From assembly GCA_046482735.1 (NCBI GenBank), contig JAWOEL010000040.1:1-42457 (forward strand): DNA of 42,457 nt, written 5' to 3'. The stretch's first letter is position 1, and the number at the start of each line of letters is the position of its first letter. Below the pieces are notes generated by a model that worked only from the letters and a program-made list of their open reading frames with translations, was not told the DNA's origin and did not search any database. This document shows, piece by piece, positions 9,459 to 16,506 of this stretch. This DNA comes from JAQICB01 sp046482735 (GTDB lineage Bacteria > Bacteroidota > Bacteroidia > Bacteroidales > UBA1715). The position numbers and the translations under genes were made by a program.

Positions 9459-9476
9459 ACTAATAAAATTAAAAAA

Positions 9477-10565
9477 ATGACCGAAGCTATATCTCTTATT
9501 CTTAAAAACACATTATCAATCACATTTTTTGTCATGATAATGATGCTCCTTATTGAATACATAAATGTACGTACAGCAGGTGCCTTTAGCAGACATATAA
9601 AAAAAACAGGATTTCGACAAATCCTCATAAGTTCATTACTCGGAATTATTCCCGGTTGTTTAGGAACCTATACTGTCGTAACATTATATACACACAGACT
9701 TATTAGCTTTGGTGCAATCACTGCGGCCTTTATTGCCACTATGGGTGATGAAGCTTTTTTATTATTTTCCACAATGCCCTTACAAGCGTTATTCATTACC
9801 GCGTTTTTGTTTACAATAGGCATTTTAAGTGGCGTGATAATTGACAAGATAAATCCAAAAGAAAAAAAACCGAGGTATACTCAAAACACCCAACATTTTG
9901 AAATACATGAAGATGAACTTGAAACCATATCTCATCCATTGCGCACAATTCGTTCAAATATACAACAAAGCTCACCACACCGGGCATTACTTATTACCGG
10001 TGCTATCAGTGTTATTTTATTCGCTGTTTTAGGTGATTTGGGGCACAATCACGATTTACTTTCCACCACTCAAGTTCACACTCACGACCATCATGAGTCT
10101 CCAATAGGCTGGCTCAATATAACGTTTATTATCATCTCATTATTTACTCTGTATACTGTAAGTATTGTTCCCGAACACTTTCTGGAAGAACATTTATGGA
10201 ATCATATTATCAAGAAACACTTTTTAAAAATACTTATATGGACATCTATTGTAATTACGGGCGTTTATATACTTAATCAATATATTCATTTACAGGAATT
10301 TCTTGACGATTATTTGTTTCATATATTAATTGTAGCTGTTCTCGTAGGACTCATACCCGAATCGGGACCACATGTACTTTTTTTATCTCTATATTTATCG
10401 GGAACCATTCCTTTAAGTATTTTATTAGCAAATTCTATCGTTCAAGACGGACATGGTGCTCTCCCTTTGTTTGCTGAAAACAAACCGGCTTTTTTTAAAA
10501 TTAAAGCAATTAATCTCATTATTGGTTTTATTGTAGGCGGAGCTGGTTTGTTTTTTGGTATATAG
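9477..10565 (+). CDS. Putative 10-TM manganese/heavy-metal exporter (ArsP_2-like permease)
   Basis: 362 residues from ATG 9477. The sequence is dominated by hydrophobic helices in two halves. Each half has a Gly/Pro-rich signature: LLGIIPGCLGTYTVVTLYTH in the first, GLIPESGPHVLFLSLYLSG followed by SIVQDGHGALPLFAENK in the second. This inverted-duplicate pattern fits the ArsP_2 family (putative 10-TM heavy-metal exporters, often labelled putative manganese transporters). The central loop is His-rich (GHNHD...HTHDHHES), consistent with metal binding. The family is known from sequence only, so the ion is not certain. The stop TAG 10563-10565 is also the first three bases of a dispersed repeat (see 10563-10598). 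Confidence 0.78.
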   Translation: MTEAISLILKNTLSITFFVMIMMLLIEYINVRTAGAFSRHIKKTGFRQILISSLLGIIPGCLGTYTVVTLYTHRLISFGAITAAFIATMGDEAFLLFSTMPLQALFITAFLFTIGILSGVIIDKINPKEKKPRYTQNTQHFEIHEDELETISHPLRTIRSNIQQSSPHRALLITGAISVILFAVLGDLGHNHDLLSTTQVHTHDHHESPIGWLNITFIIISLFTLYTVSIVPEHFLEEHLWNHIIKKHFLKILIWTSIVITGVYILNQYIHLQEFLDDYLFHILIVAVLVGLIPESGPHVLFLSLYLSGTIPLSILLANSIVQDGHGALPLFAENKPAFFKIKAINLIIGFIVGGAGLFFGI

Positions 10566-10598
10566 TTGCTTGTTGCGAGAAAACTGCTTTTTTCGGTG
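10563..10598 (+). repeat. Dispersed repeat, fragment D (gene-proximal end only)
   Basis: TAGTTGCTTGTTGCGAGAAA and the following ACTGCTTTTTTCGGTG match the gene-proximal end of repeats A, B and C (on gene strand, consensus TAGTGCTTGCGAGAAAACT, then a T-run and CGTG or CTGTG), with a few small insertions. The rest of the repeat is not recognisable beyond this point. It has the same orientation relative to the upstream gene as the other copies, and begins exactly at that gene's stop codon. Confidence 0.6.
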
Positions 10599-10668
10599 TT
10601 TTTTCGGTTAATAATAAGCCTCATTACCAAGATGATATAATTCGATGGTCAGTCACAATTGGGTAATA

Positions 10669-10929
10669 ACGTGAGTTCGACGTAATTTTTCAAGTTCAGG
10701 TTGATGTAAAATGTTGAAGATTAAGGCAAATCATTGAATCTTATCAGGATAAGATGAAGAGATTTAACGCAAATATTCAATATTTTACACAAAGCAATCA
10801 ATGAAACGCTTATAAACAGCAATCTTCTTCTTAAAAATAATTCGATTTATCCCGATAATACTCATTATTTTTAATCGAATCGTACTATTTCTAAGCGTTC
10901 TGAACTCAAAAATTATATCGAACTCACGT
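10669..10929. mobile_element. MITE-like non-autonomous element with TIRs and TAATA target duplication
   Basis: The 261-bp unit starts ACGTGAGTTCGACGTAATTT and its reverse complement starts ACGTGAGTTCGATATAATTT. The inverted repeats continue for about 30 bases (left to 10699, right from 10900) with two substitutions and one indel. TAATA occurs immediately outside both ends (10664-10668 and 10930-10934), as expected of a 5-bp target-site duplication. The interior has no ORF of note. No transposase is in the window, so it must have been mobilised in trans. I do not assign an IS family. Confidence 0.75.
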
Positions 10930-11140
10930 TAATATATCCTTGGAATGTATTCGAAAACAATCAATTCATATCCCCAAGGCTTTGTGGGCTAAATTATATT
11001 TACCTTTCAGCCAATTATTGTGCGGGAATTATATATACAAGCATGTAAAGGACAGTGATGTATTATTTTTTTTACACCTATTGTATAAATAAACGGTCGA
11101 AGTCACTTTGTTCACGCAATTATAAAACCAGAAAATGCAG
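10930..11140. other. Intergenic stretch between MITE and the 91-aa orphan
   Basis: Nothing coding or clearly structural is visible apart from the right TAATA duplication at 10930-10934. Base composition is AT-rich and similar to the surroundings. Confidence 0.4.
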
Positions 11141-11416
11141 CTACCATAACACACGTGTAGAAATAAATCTTTTTTTATTTGTAAAATAACCACTCATAAT
11201 TTCCGGAACTCTATTAGAAGTAAGCAATCTAACAGTTGCCATTTTTTTTATCAGGTGAATATCATTTATCCCAAACATAACATATCCGGTAGAAATATTA
11301 ATAGGTTGGTCTGCATGCTTTTCCTTGTCGTCCACGTGAACCGCCTTGCAAACAGGATATTCCCCTTTTTCAAAAAACGGCCGAGCTTTATTTAAATCGT
11401 CTTCCTGTTGCAGCAT
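11141..11416 (-). CDS. Hypothetical 91-residue protein
   Basis: I do not recognise this protein. ATG 11416 opens a 91-codon frame with mixed, non-low-complexity composition and no signal peptide or membrane segment. Features visible are a charged N-terminus (QQEDDLNKARPFFEKGEYP), a mid HVDDKEKHAD stretch, and a basic C-terminus (TNKKRFISTRVLW). No ribosome-binding or -7 signal stands out upstream. It sits between a MITE-like element and tRNA-Ser, a place where gene remnants collect, so it could be an intact small gene or the surviving piece of a longer one. Confidence 0.45.
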   Translation of the reverse strand: MLQQEDDLNKARPFFEKGEYPVCKAVHVDDKEKHADQPINISTGYVMFGINDIHLIKKMATVRLLTSNRVPEIMSGYFTNKKRFISTRVLW

Positions 11417-11530
11417 ACGTATATAATTTATTATCTACACTAAAATATCTAAAAAAGCACCTCTATTTGCACATCACACACATCACTCAAAATAATATTA
11501 TTACACATAATAATAATACACATATACACA

Positions 11531-11573
11531 AATAAAAAAAGGTTATTCACACATTTATGTGCAAATAACCTTT
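11531..11573 (-). terminator. Intrinsic terminator of tRNA-Ser
   Basis: AAAGGTTATT (11538-11547) pairs with AATAACCTTT (11564-11573), and an inner CACA-TTTA-TGTG extends the stem. On the minus strand the hairpin is followed by TTTTTTTATTT. It begins four bases past the tRNA 3' end. Confidence 0.8.
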
Positions 11574-11576
11574 ATG

Positions 11577-11664
11577 CGGAAGGAGCGGGATTCGAACCCG
11601 CGGTACGATTAACTCGTACGCCAGTTTAGCAAACTGGTGGTTTAAGCCACTCACCCATCCTTCC
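11577..11664 (-). tRNA. tRNA-Ser (anticodon GCU)
   Basis: 88 bases on the minus strand with the long variable arm of a class II tRNA. The acceptor stem GGAAGGA/TCCTTCC is perfect and the discriminator base is G, as usual for serine. The anticodon stem-loop CCAGTTTGCTAAACTGG carries GCT, which reads AGC and AGU. The T arm GCGGGTTCGAATCCCGC is canonical. The 3' CCA is not encoded. A minus-strand TACATTTG-type... box reads TATGTTTG (complement of CAAACATA, 11675-11682), close upstream as a -7 element. A U-tailed hairpin ends the transcript. Confidence 0.95.
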
Positions 11665-11724
11665 AATGAGACTGCAAACATAAATATTTAAAATGAAATA
11701 TAAAAACAGAATATGAAACTTTTT

Positions 11725-12015
11725 TTATTTTTCTATCACTACAGACAACCCTTCAGCTATTAATTGCTCTTTTATAGGCTTTAACTCCGAATGACTACCA
11801 TGCTTTATATCACATTTTCCATTATAATGAACAATAAAAGCACACTGCTCTGCCTGTAATTCCTGATGTTCACATATAGACACTAAACAATCTATAACGT
11901 GTTCAAAGGTATTATAGTCATCATTATACAACAAAAGAGTGTGTACATCAGATTTTTTTTCTACCGTAGAATGATGTTCCTGTTGTGATTCCTGAATATT
12001 TTGTTTTGTATCCAT
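11725..12015 (-). CDS. clpS: ATP-dependent Clp protease adaptor ClpS
   Basis: 96 residues. After a Gln/Glu/His-rich flexible N-terminal tail (1-22), the ClpS core is clear: LLLYNDDYNTFEHVIDCL (the N-degron pocket region), then EQCAFIVHYNGKCDIKHG and a final helix ELKPIKEQLIAEGLSVVIE. ClpS binds N-end-rule substrates and hands them to the ClpA/ClpC unfoldase in the cytoplasm. The gene follows the T9SS protein gene by 24 bases and probably shares its promoter at 12743-12774. Confidence 0.93.
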   Translation of the reverse strand: MDTKQNIQESQQEHHSTVEKKSDVHTLLLYNDDYNTFEHVIDCLVSICEHQELQAEQCAFIVHYNGKCDIKHGSHSELKPIKEQLIAEGLSVVIEK

Positions 12016-12039
12016 GAATTAAATCTTCTGTTTTGGTTA

Positions 12040-12714
12040 TTATTGTTCTTTTACAATTTTTTTCGTTACCACAGTTCCATCTATCAATTTCACATGTACA
12101 AGATAAAGACCTCCCGCAAATTCACTAGAATTTATAGTAACATTATTACTATTATCCAAATCATTTGTTTGTACAATAGTATTACCAATCGCATTAAAAA
12201 CTGCTATGCTTTTTATTGGCATTGCAGTAGATGAAATGCTAAAAGATTGTGAAAATGAAGACGGAAATACTGTTACTTTTTCCTGAACCTCATGTGTTTG
12301 AATACCACCTGTTTCTTCGTCAGGTATTTCACCTGACTTAATTTCTATAGGAAAACGTTTAATAGAACCATGAGATTGAACATGCAATACAGTATCCAAT
12401 TCATAAACTACATTATCCTGTGAATCCCAAAATTTTATTACAGCCTCTTCTCCTAAAGAGTCAACATGAACAACAGCTGACACAAAAGATGTATCACCTA
12501 CATGAAAAACCTGCGATAACATACGACATTCACCATTAACAAACACACCTACTTTATCAGTATTTTGAGCCTGTTGACCATTTACGGTAACAATACCGGT
12601 AAATATTGATGACGTTGTATAATTCACGCGTTGCCAGTTTGGTTGTGCATATACCTGAATAGACATTAATACAGCAGCCCAAACAAACAATAAAATATGT
12701 GTAAACTTTTTCAT
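12040..12714 (-). CDS. Secreted protein with T9SS type A C-terminal sorting domain
   Basis: 224 residues with a signal peptide of about 23 residues (ending VYAQ). Residues 25-110 form a small beta domain (NWQRVNYTTSSIFTGIVTVN, then DKVGVFVNGECRML and FWDSQDNVVYEL) often found in T9SS cargo. The last 80 residues are a type IX sorting domain: VTVFPSSFSQSFSI, SIAVFNAIGNTIV, SEFAGGLYLVHVKLIDGTVVTKKIVK. The protein is therefore predicted to cross the outer membrane by T9SS. Its job is unknown. It lies just upstream of clpS. Confidence 0.88.
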   Translation of the reverse strand: MKKFTHILLFVWAAVLMSIQVYAQPNWQRVNYTTSSIFTGIVTVNGQQAQNTDKVGVFVNGECRMLSQVFHVGDTSFVSAVVHVDSLGEEAVIKFWDSQDNVVYELDTVLHVQSHGSIKRFPIEIKSGEIPDEETGGIQTHEVQEKVTVFPSSFSQSFSISSTAMPIKSIAVFNAIGNTIVQTNDLDNSNNVTINSSEFAGGLYLVHVKLIDGTVVTKKIVKEQ

Positions 12715-12742
12715 ATCTGTGTATTTTAGATTTTTATTACTT

Positions 12743-12774
12743 CAAATGTATTACTTTTTTGTGACACTTCCAAA
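12743..12774 (-). promoter_or_regulatory. Promoter of the T9SS protein-clpS unit
   Basis: On the minus strand TTTG (12774-12771), a 20-base spacer and TACATTTG (12750-12743) match both parts of the Bacteroidota promoter. The -33 part lies inside the last codons of the upstream DUF4197 gene, and the -7 box abuts its stop codon. Predicted start near 12736, 22 bases before the ATG. Confidence 0.65.
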
Positions 12775-13599
12775 AACCTTTTGAATAATATCAACAGCCC
12801 AATCTTGTGGATTTTTTCGAATCTTCTTCTCTTCATCTCCTACCCTAAGAAACAAACCATCCAGAGCTTTTTCTGTTGCATAATTCCCTATGCTTTCTTC
12901 TCGAATTCGGTTAACAGTATACCCGGAACTTTCATACGCTGAATTTAAAAGAAAATCCCCTTCAATTGTATTTAAGACTGAATTAATACTATTTCGCAAA
13001 GTTGACCAAGCCTGATTTGCAGAAAAACCAAGTCCTAAATCATTGTCTAACTGTGCATCTATTTTCGGTGAATACACTCCTTTGAGAGCTGTATGAGTAA
13101 TGTTTTGAAAATAACCGGTAGCTGCAGTTGAGTCAAACCCGGTAGACTTTAACTTTTGCGCGGGATTTTCTCCATTTAAAATTTTCCAGCCATCTTCAAT
13201 TGAAAGTGAATCTATAGCTCCCACAAAAATAGGTTTTGCTTCTTTCGCAGACTCTTCTGCAGCTCTATTAATAGATAGAACAACATCATCAAATTTATCA
13301 TCAAGATTAAAATACGTTGATAATGCAGGCACATTAGATGTTAAAGAATTAATTTGACTACGAACCTGTTTTGCTTCTTCGGGCAATGGAATTTGTAGTT
13401 GCGGATCACCATAATATCCATTTTTAGCTGATAGAACATCTGTTGCAGTGTCTGTTCCTATTTCCAATGCTGTTTTAAGTCCTTTTACTACTTCTGCTTT
13501 TGTCAGCCCATCTTCGGGTTCAATTTTCAACACATCACATGAAGAAATACTAAAAACTGAAAGAAGTGTTACTACAAATACGGTAATTTTACGTTTCAT
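12751..13599 (-). CDS. DUF4197 lipoprotein
   Basis: 282 residues. The lipoprotein signal peptide ends SISSC, with the lipid-accepting Cys at 21. The rest is helical and matches DUF4197: GLKTALEIGTDTATDVLSAKNGYYGDP near the N-terminus, the DKFDDVVLSINRAAEESAKEA helix, and a C-terminal ATEKALDGLFLRVGDEEKKIRKNP. DUF4197 proteins are conserved, envelope-located and of unknown function. The gene is divergent from nth, with 64 bases between the start codons, so the two share a compact promoter region. Confidence 0.88.
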   Translation of the reverse strand: MKRKITVFVVTLLSVFSISSCDVLKIEPEDGLTKAEVVKGLKTALEIGTDTATDVLSAKNGYYGDPQLQIPLPEEAKQVRSQINSLTSNVPALSTYFNLDDKFDDVVLSINRAAEESAKEAKPIFVGAIDSLSIEDGWKILNGENPAQKLKSTGFDSTAATGYFQNITHTALKGVYSPKIDAQLDNDLGLGFSANQAWSTLRNSINSVLNTIEGDFLLNSAYESSGYTVNRIREESIGNYATEKALDGLFLRVGDEEKKIRKNPQDWAVDIIQKVFGSVTKK

Positions 13600-13663
13600 A
13601 ATGCATTTTTTTTATAAAATTATAGTAATTTCGATAAATATCAAATTTCAAGCCATTTTTTAT

Positions 13664-14308
13664 ATGACAACTTTATCAACAAAATACTCTACATGCATAA
13701 ATTATTTTTTATCAATTAATCCTCATCCAACAACCGAACTACACTACACATCTCCGTTTGAGCTTTTAGTAGCGGTTATTCTTTCTGCTCAATGTACAGA
13801 CAAACGGGTAAATCAAATAACCCCTGACTTATTTTCTGCTGTTCCAAATCCGGAAAAATTAGCTAAAACTGCGGTTCATGAAATATATGAATACATTAAA
13901 ACATGTTCGTACCCAAACAACAAAGCAAAACATCTGCAAGCTATGGCACAAGCTTTGGTCGAAAAATTTAATTCGCATATTCCGGAATCAATACATGATT
14001 TACAATCATTACCGGGTGTTGGCCGCAAAACAGCAAATGTTATTGCAAACACATTATTTGAAGCCCCCACAATTGCGGTAGACACCCATGTTTTTCGTGT
14101 AGCAAACAGAATTGGGTTGGTTCAACATGCAAAAACTCCGCTAGAAACAGAAAAACAACTGGTACAACACACACCACACAAACATATTCATACCATGCAT
14201 CATTGGTTAATTTTACACGGTAGATATACCTGTATTGCTCGTTCACCAAAATGTTCGGAATGTGGATTAGGTAGGGTATGCGATTTTTTTAAAGAAACAC
14301 GGAAATAA
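13664..14308 (+). CDS. nth: Endonuclease III (base-excision repair DNA glycosylase/AP lyase)
   Basis: 214 residues from ATG 13664, the usual length for the family. The longer in-frame ORF back to 13448 lies inside the divergent DUF4197 gene and is rejected as the start. Helix-hairpin-helix LPGVGRKTANV carries the catalytic Lys, and AVDTHVFRV the catalytic Asp. Four Cys in the pattern C-x6-C-x2-C-x5-C near the C-terminus bind the [4Fe-4S] cluster. The enzyme removes oxidised pyrimidines and nicks the abasic site. Its stop lies 49 bases from the convergent dusB stop, with no clear terminator between. Confidence 0.95.
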   Translation: MTTLSTKYSTCINYFLSINPHPTTELHYTSPFELLVAVILSAQCTDKRVNQITPDLFSAVPNPEKLAKTAVHEIYEYIKTCSYPNNKAKHLQAMAQALVEKFNSHIPESIHDLQSLPGVGRKTANVIANTLFEAPTIAVDTHVFRVANRIGLVQHAKTPLETEKQLVQHTPHKHIHTMHHWLILHGRYTCIARSPKCSECGLGRVCDFFKETRK

Positions 14309-14357
14309 TATTACATTCTATCAACACTGCAAAACGAAACATTAGGGACTGGAACAA

Positions 14358-15335
14358 CTATTCGCCCCACTTTTTTACTATCTCGTCAAGCAATGCTACG
14401 GTTTCATCATAATCAGTACGTGTAAGTAATTTTATACGAGTATCGCGAAAGTTTGCAAGACCTTTAAAGCCTTTTGCAAATTGACGTCTCATATGAATCA
14501 CGCCACGAGGTAAGCCTTTTACTTCAACTGATTTATCCATATACTCTTTCAACTCCTGAACCTGTTCTGCTAGAGTCATCGGGGGCAACTCTTCTCCGGT
14601 TTGCAAATAATGTTTAATATCTCTAAATATCCACGGATGACCAATACTGGCACGTCCAACCATAACTGCATCTACGCCGTAAGTATCAAACATTTTGCGT
14701 GCTTTTTGCGGACTGTCAACATCACCATTACCAATAATCGGCATAGTAATACCGGGAGTGTTTTTCACCTCTCCAATCAATGTCCAGTCGGCCTCTCCCG
14801 TGTACATCTGGGCACGTGTACGACCATGAATAGTGAGTGCCTGCACACCAACATCTTGCAAACTTTTTGCAACATCAACTATTGGTTTATGTGTATCATC
14901 CCATCCCAATCTGGTTTTTACGGTTACCGGAACAGAAACAGCTTTCACAACATGTTCCGCTATTTCCACCATTCGGGGAATGTTTTGCAACAAACCGGCT
15001 CCGGCTCCTTTGCCGGCAACTTTTCGTACAGGACAGCCAAAATTAATGTCAATAATATCCGGACGTAATTCTTCTATAATTTGAGCTGCTTCTGCCATTA
15101 CTTGGGGATCTTTACCATACAATTGCATAGCAAAAGGCCGTTCATACTCATAGGTTACTAATTTTCGCAATGTTTTCTTAACCTGACGAATAATGGCATC
15201 ACTCGATACAAATTCTGAATACAATAAATCGGCACCATGTTTTTTACACATATACCGAAATGATGGTTCACTTACATCTTCCATAGGAGCTGCAAAAACC
15301 GGATATGAATCAAAAACTATATCTCCTATTTTCAT
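14358..15335 (-). CDS. dusB: tRNA-dihydrouridine synthase
   Basis: 325 residues, full length. The TIM-barrel FMN enzyme reduces specific uridines in tRNA. Visible motifs: APMEDVSEPSFR at the first strand, DINFGCPVRKVAGKGAGAGLL with the catalytic Cys, VTVKTRLGWD, TIHGRTRAQMYTGEADW, and the phosphate-binding GNGDVDSPQKA and DAVMVGRASIGHPWIF. The C-terminal helical domain contains RRQFAKGFKG and follows the DusB pattern more than DusA or DusC, but the subgroup is inferred. The gene is separate from cvfB by 133 bases. Confidence 0.93.
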   Translation of the reverse strand: MKIGDIVFDSYPVFAAPMEDVSEPSFRYMCKKHGADLLYSEFVSSDAIIRQVKKTLRKLVTYEYERPFAMQLYGKDPQVMAEAAQIIEELRPDIIDINFGCPVRKVAGKGAGAGLLQNIPRMVEIAEHVVKAVSVPVTVKTRLGWDDTHKPIVDVAKSLQDVGVQALTIHGRTRAQMYTGEADWTLIGEVKNTPGITMPIIGNGDVDSPQKARKMFDTYGVDAVMVGRASIGHPWIFRDIKHYLQTGEELPPMTLAEQVQELKEYMDKSVEVKGLPRGVIHMRRQFAKGFKGLANFRDTRIKLLTRTDYDETVALLDEIVKKWGE

Positions 15336-15468
15336 CTGTTTTTTTCTTTCTGTATCTCACTAAACATATAACCAATATATTCAACTTCGCGGATTAAAGA
15401 AACCACCGCAACGCAAAAACATATATATAAGACAATTACAACTCAGCCTATTCTTTCATTCAATATAA

Positions 15469-16302
15469 CTATGGAAGACGAATTCCCTCTTTCTCAATTA
15501 TAATTTTCCGTTGTTTATACAACATACCAATTGCCGCTTTAAATTTTTTCTTGCTTACTCCAAATGCTGCATATATCTTCTCAGGAGGAGTTTTATCAGA
15601 AAAAAACAAAAAACCTTCGGAACTCTGTTGCAATTTTTCTATAATATTTGTATTCAAATCTTTAGATTCAGAAAATCCTGGTTTATTCAACACTACATCA
15701 ATTTTACCATCTTCACGCACCTGTTTAATATAAGCTTGTTTGGTATCTCCTGTTTTAATTGATTCAAAAATTTCATTTTCAAATAACAAACCAGAAAAAT
15801 TATGTTCAACGACAACTTTATATCCTAAATCTGTTCTATCATACACAAAAACATCTACTTTTTCTCCCGCTTTATATGGAGGCACAACCGGCAAAAAATA
15901 TTTATCAATTTTTGCAGAAGCAATTATTCTATCAGAAACGGAGTCACGCAACACCTTAATGCAATAAGAGTGCCCCTCTTTCATTTTTACCGTTTGTTCC
16001 TTAAAAGGGACAAATAAATCTTTCGAAAGTCCCCAATCTAAAAAAGCACCAAAATCAGTACATTGTTTTACTTCCAGATAAGCACATTCATCTACTTGTG
16101 CAAAAGGTATTTCCGTTGTTGCAATAATGCGATCTTCAGAATCAAAATAAATAAAAACAGACACACTGTCACCGGGTGACAATTCTGTTGATATATACCG
16201 TTTAGGCAACAATATTTCACCATACTGAGCACCATCGAGATATACCCCAAAGTCAACATTTTTAGTTACCTCGAGACTTTGAACTTTTCCAATTTCTAAC
16301 AT
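15469..16302 (-). CDS. cvfB: S1-like RNA-binding protein, CvfB/YitL family
   Basis: 277 residues. Three OB/S1-type repeats are visible: residues 1-60 (EIGKVQSLEVTKNVDFGVYL ... DSEDRIIATTEIP), 68-132 (LEVKQCTDFGAFLDWGLSKD ... DRIIASAKI) and 140-205 (AGEKVDVFVYDRTDLGYKVV). A C-terminal winged-helix (SDKTPPEKIYAAFGVSKKKFKAAIGMLYKQ) completes the CvfB layout. CvfB homologues bind RNA and influence virulence-factor expression in staphylococci; the role here is unknown. A minus-strand -7 box TACATTTG (16318-16325) adjoins an inverted repeat just upstream. Confidence 0.88.
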   Translation of the reverse strand: MLEIGKVQSLEVTKNVDFGVYLDGAQYGEILLPKRYISTELSPGDSVSVFIYFDSEDRIIATTEIPFAQVDECAYLEVKQCTDFGAFLDWGLSKDLFVPFKEQTVKMKEGHSYCIKVLRDSVSDRIIASAKIDKYFLPVVPPYKAGEKVDVFVYDRTDLGYKVVVEHNFSGLLFENEIFESIKTGDTKQAYIKQVREDGKIDVVLNKPGFSESKDLNTNIIEKLQQSSEGFLFFSDKTPPEKIYAAFGVSKKKFKAAIGMLYKQRKIIIEKEGIRLP

Positions 16303-16317
16303 ATACTAATTTTTGCA

Positions 16318-16384
16318 CAAATGTACGTAATTACCTGAATCTGACGTAATTTTTGGTATTCAAATTACGCCTGTTTCAGATTAC
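16318..16384 (-). promoter_or_regulatory. -7 box and adjacent imperfect inverted repeat upstream of cvfB
   Basis: TACATTTG (minus strand, 16318-16325) lies 16 bases before the cvfB ATG. Immediately upstream, 16327-16352 and 16362-16384 form an imperfect inverted repeat (GTAATTACCTGAATCTGACG against GTAATCTGAAACAGGCG on the other strand). The -33 position falls inside this repeat and no TTG is at the right spacing. It could be an operator, or a hairpin ending the upstream transcript. Confidence 0.4.
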
Positions 16385-16414
16385 ATACATCAGATACATT
16401 CTCTAAAAATTATA

Positions 16415-16506
16415 TAGTTTCTGTGCGAAAACTCCAAACACATCGTTATTCTTTGAAGCTTTCGCATCAGAAACACAGAAAAAAAGTATTTTTCTCGCAA
16501 GCACTA
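16415..16506 (-). repeat. Dispersed repeat, copy A (92 bp, internally deleted)
   Basis: Both ends match copy B: TAGTTTCTGTGCGAAAACTC at 16415 and TTTTTCTCGCAAGCACTA ending at 16506. Compared with B it lacks two internal blocks (a CCCCGAA hairpin and about 65 bases). The ends are imperfect inverted repeats of about 19 bases (TAGTttctgYGCGAAAACT against TAGTgcttGCGAGAAAAct). The gene-proximal terminal TAG is the stop codon of the TreT-like gene. Confidence 0.72.

Noticed and set aside
9456..9476. TTG start of the putative exporter
   Set aside because: TTG is part of a TATTTTTG -7 box and would lie before the predicted transcript start; ATG 9477 is a better start.
13448..13663. 72-codon N-terminal extension of nth
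   Set aside because: The region is the 5' part of the divergent DUF4197 gene, and the family length and motifs fit ATG 13664.
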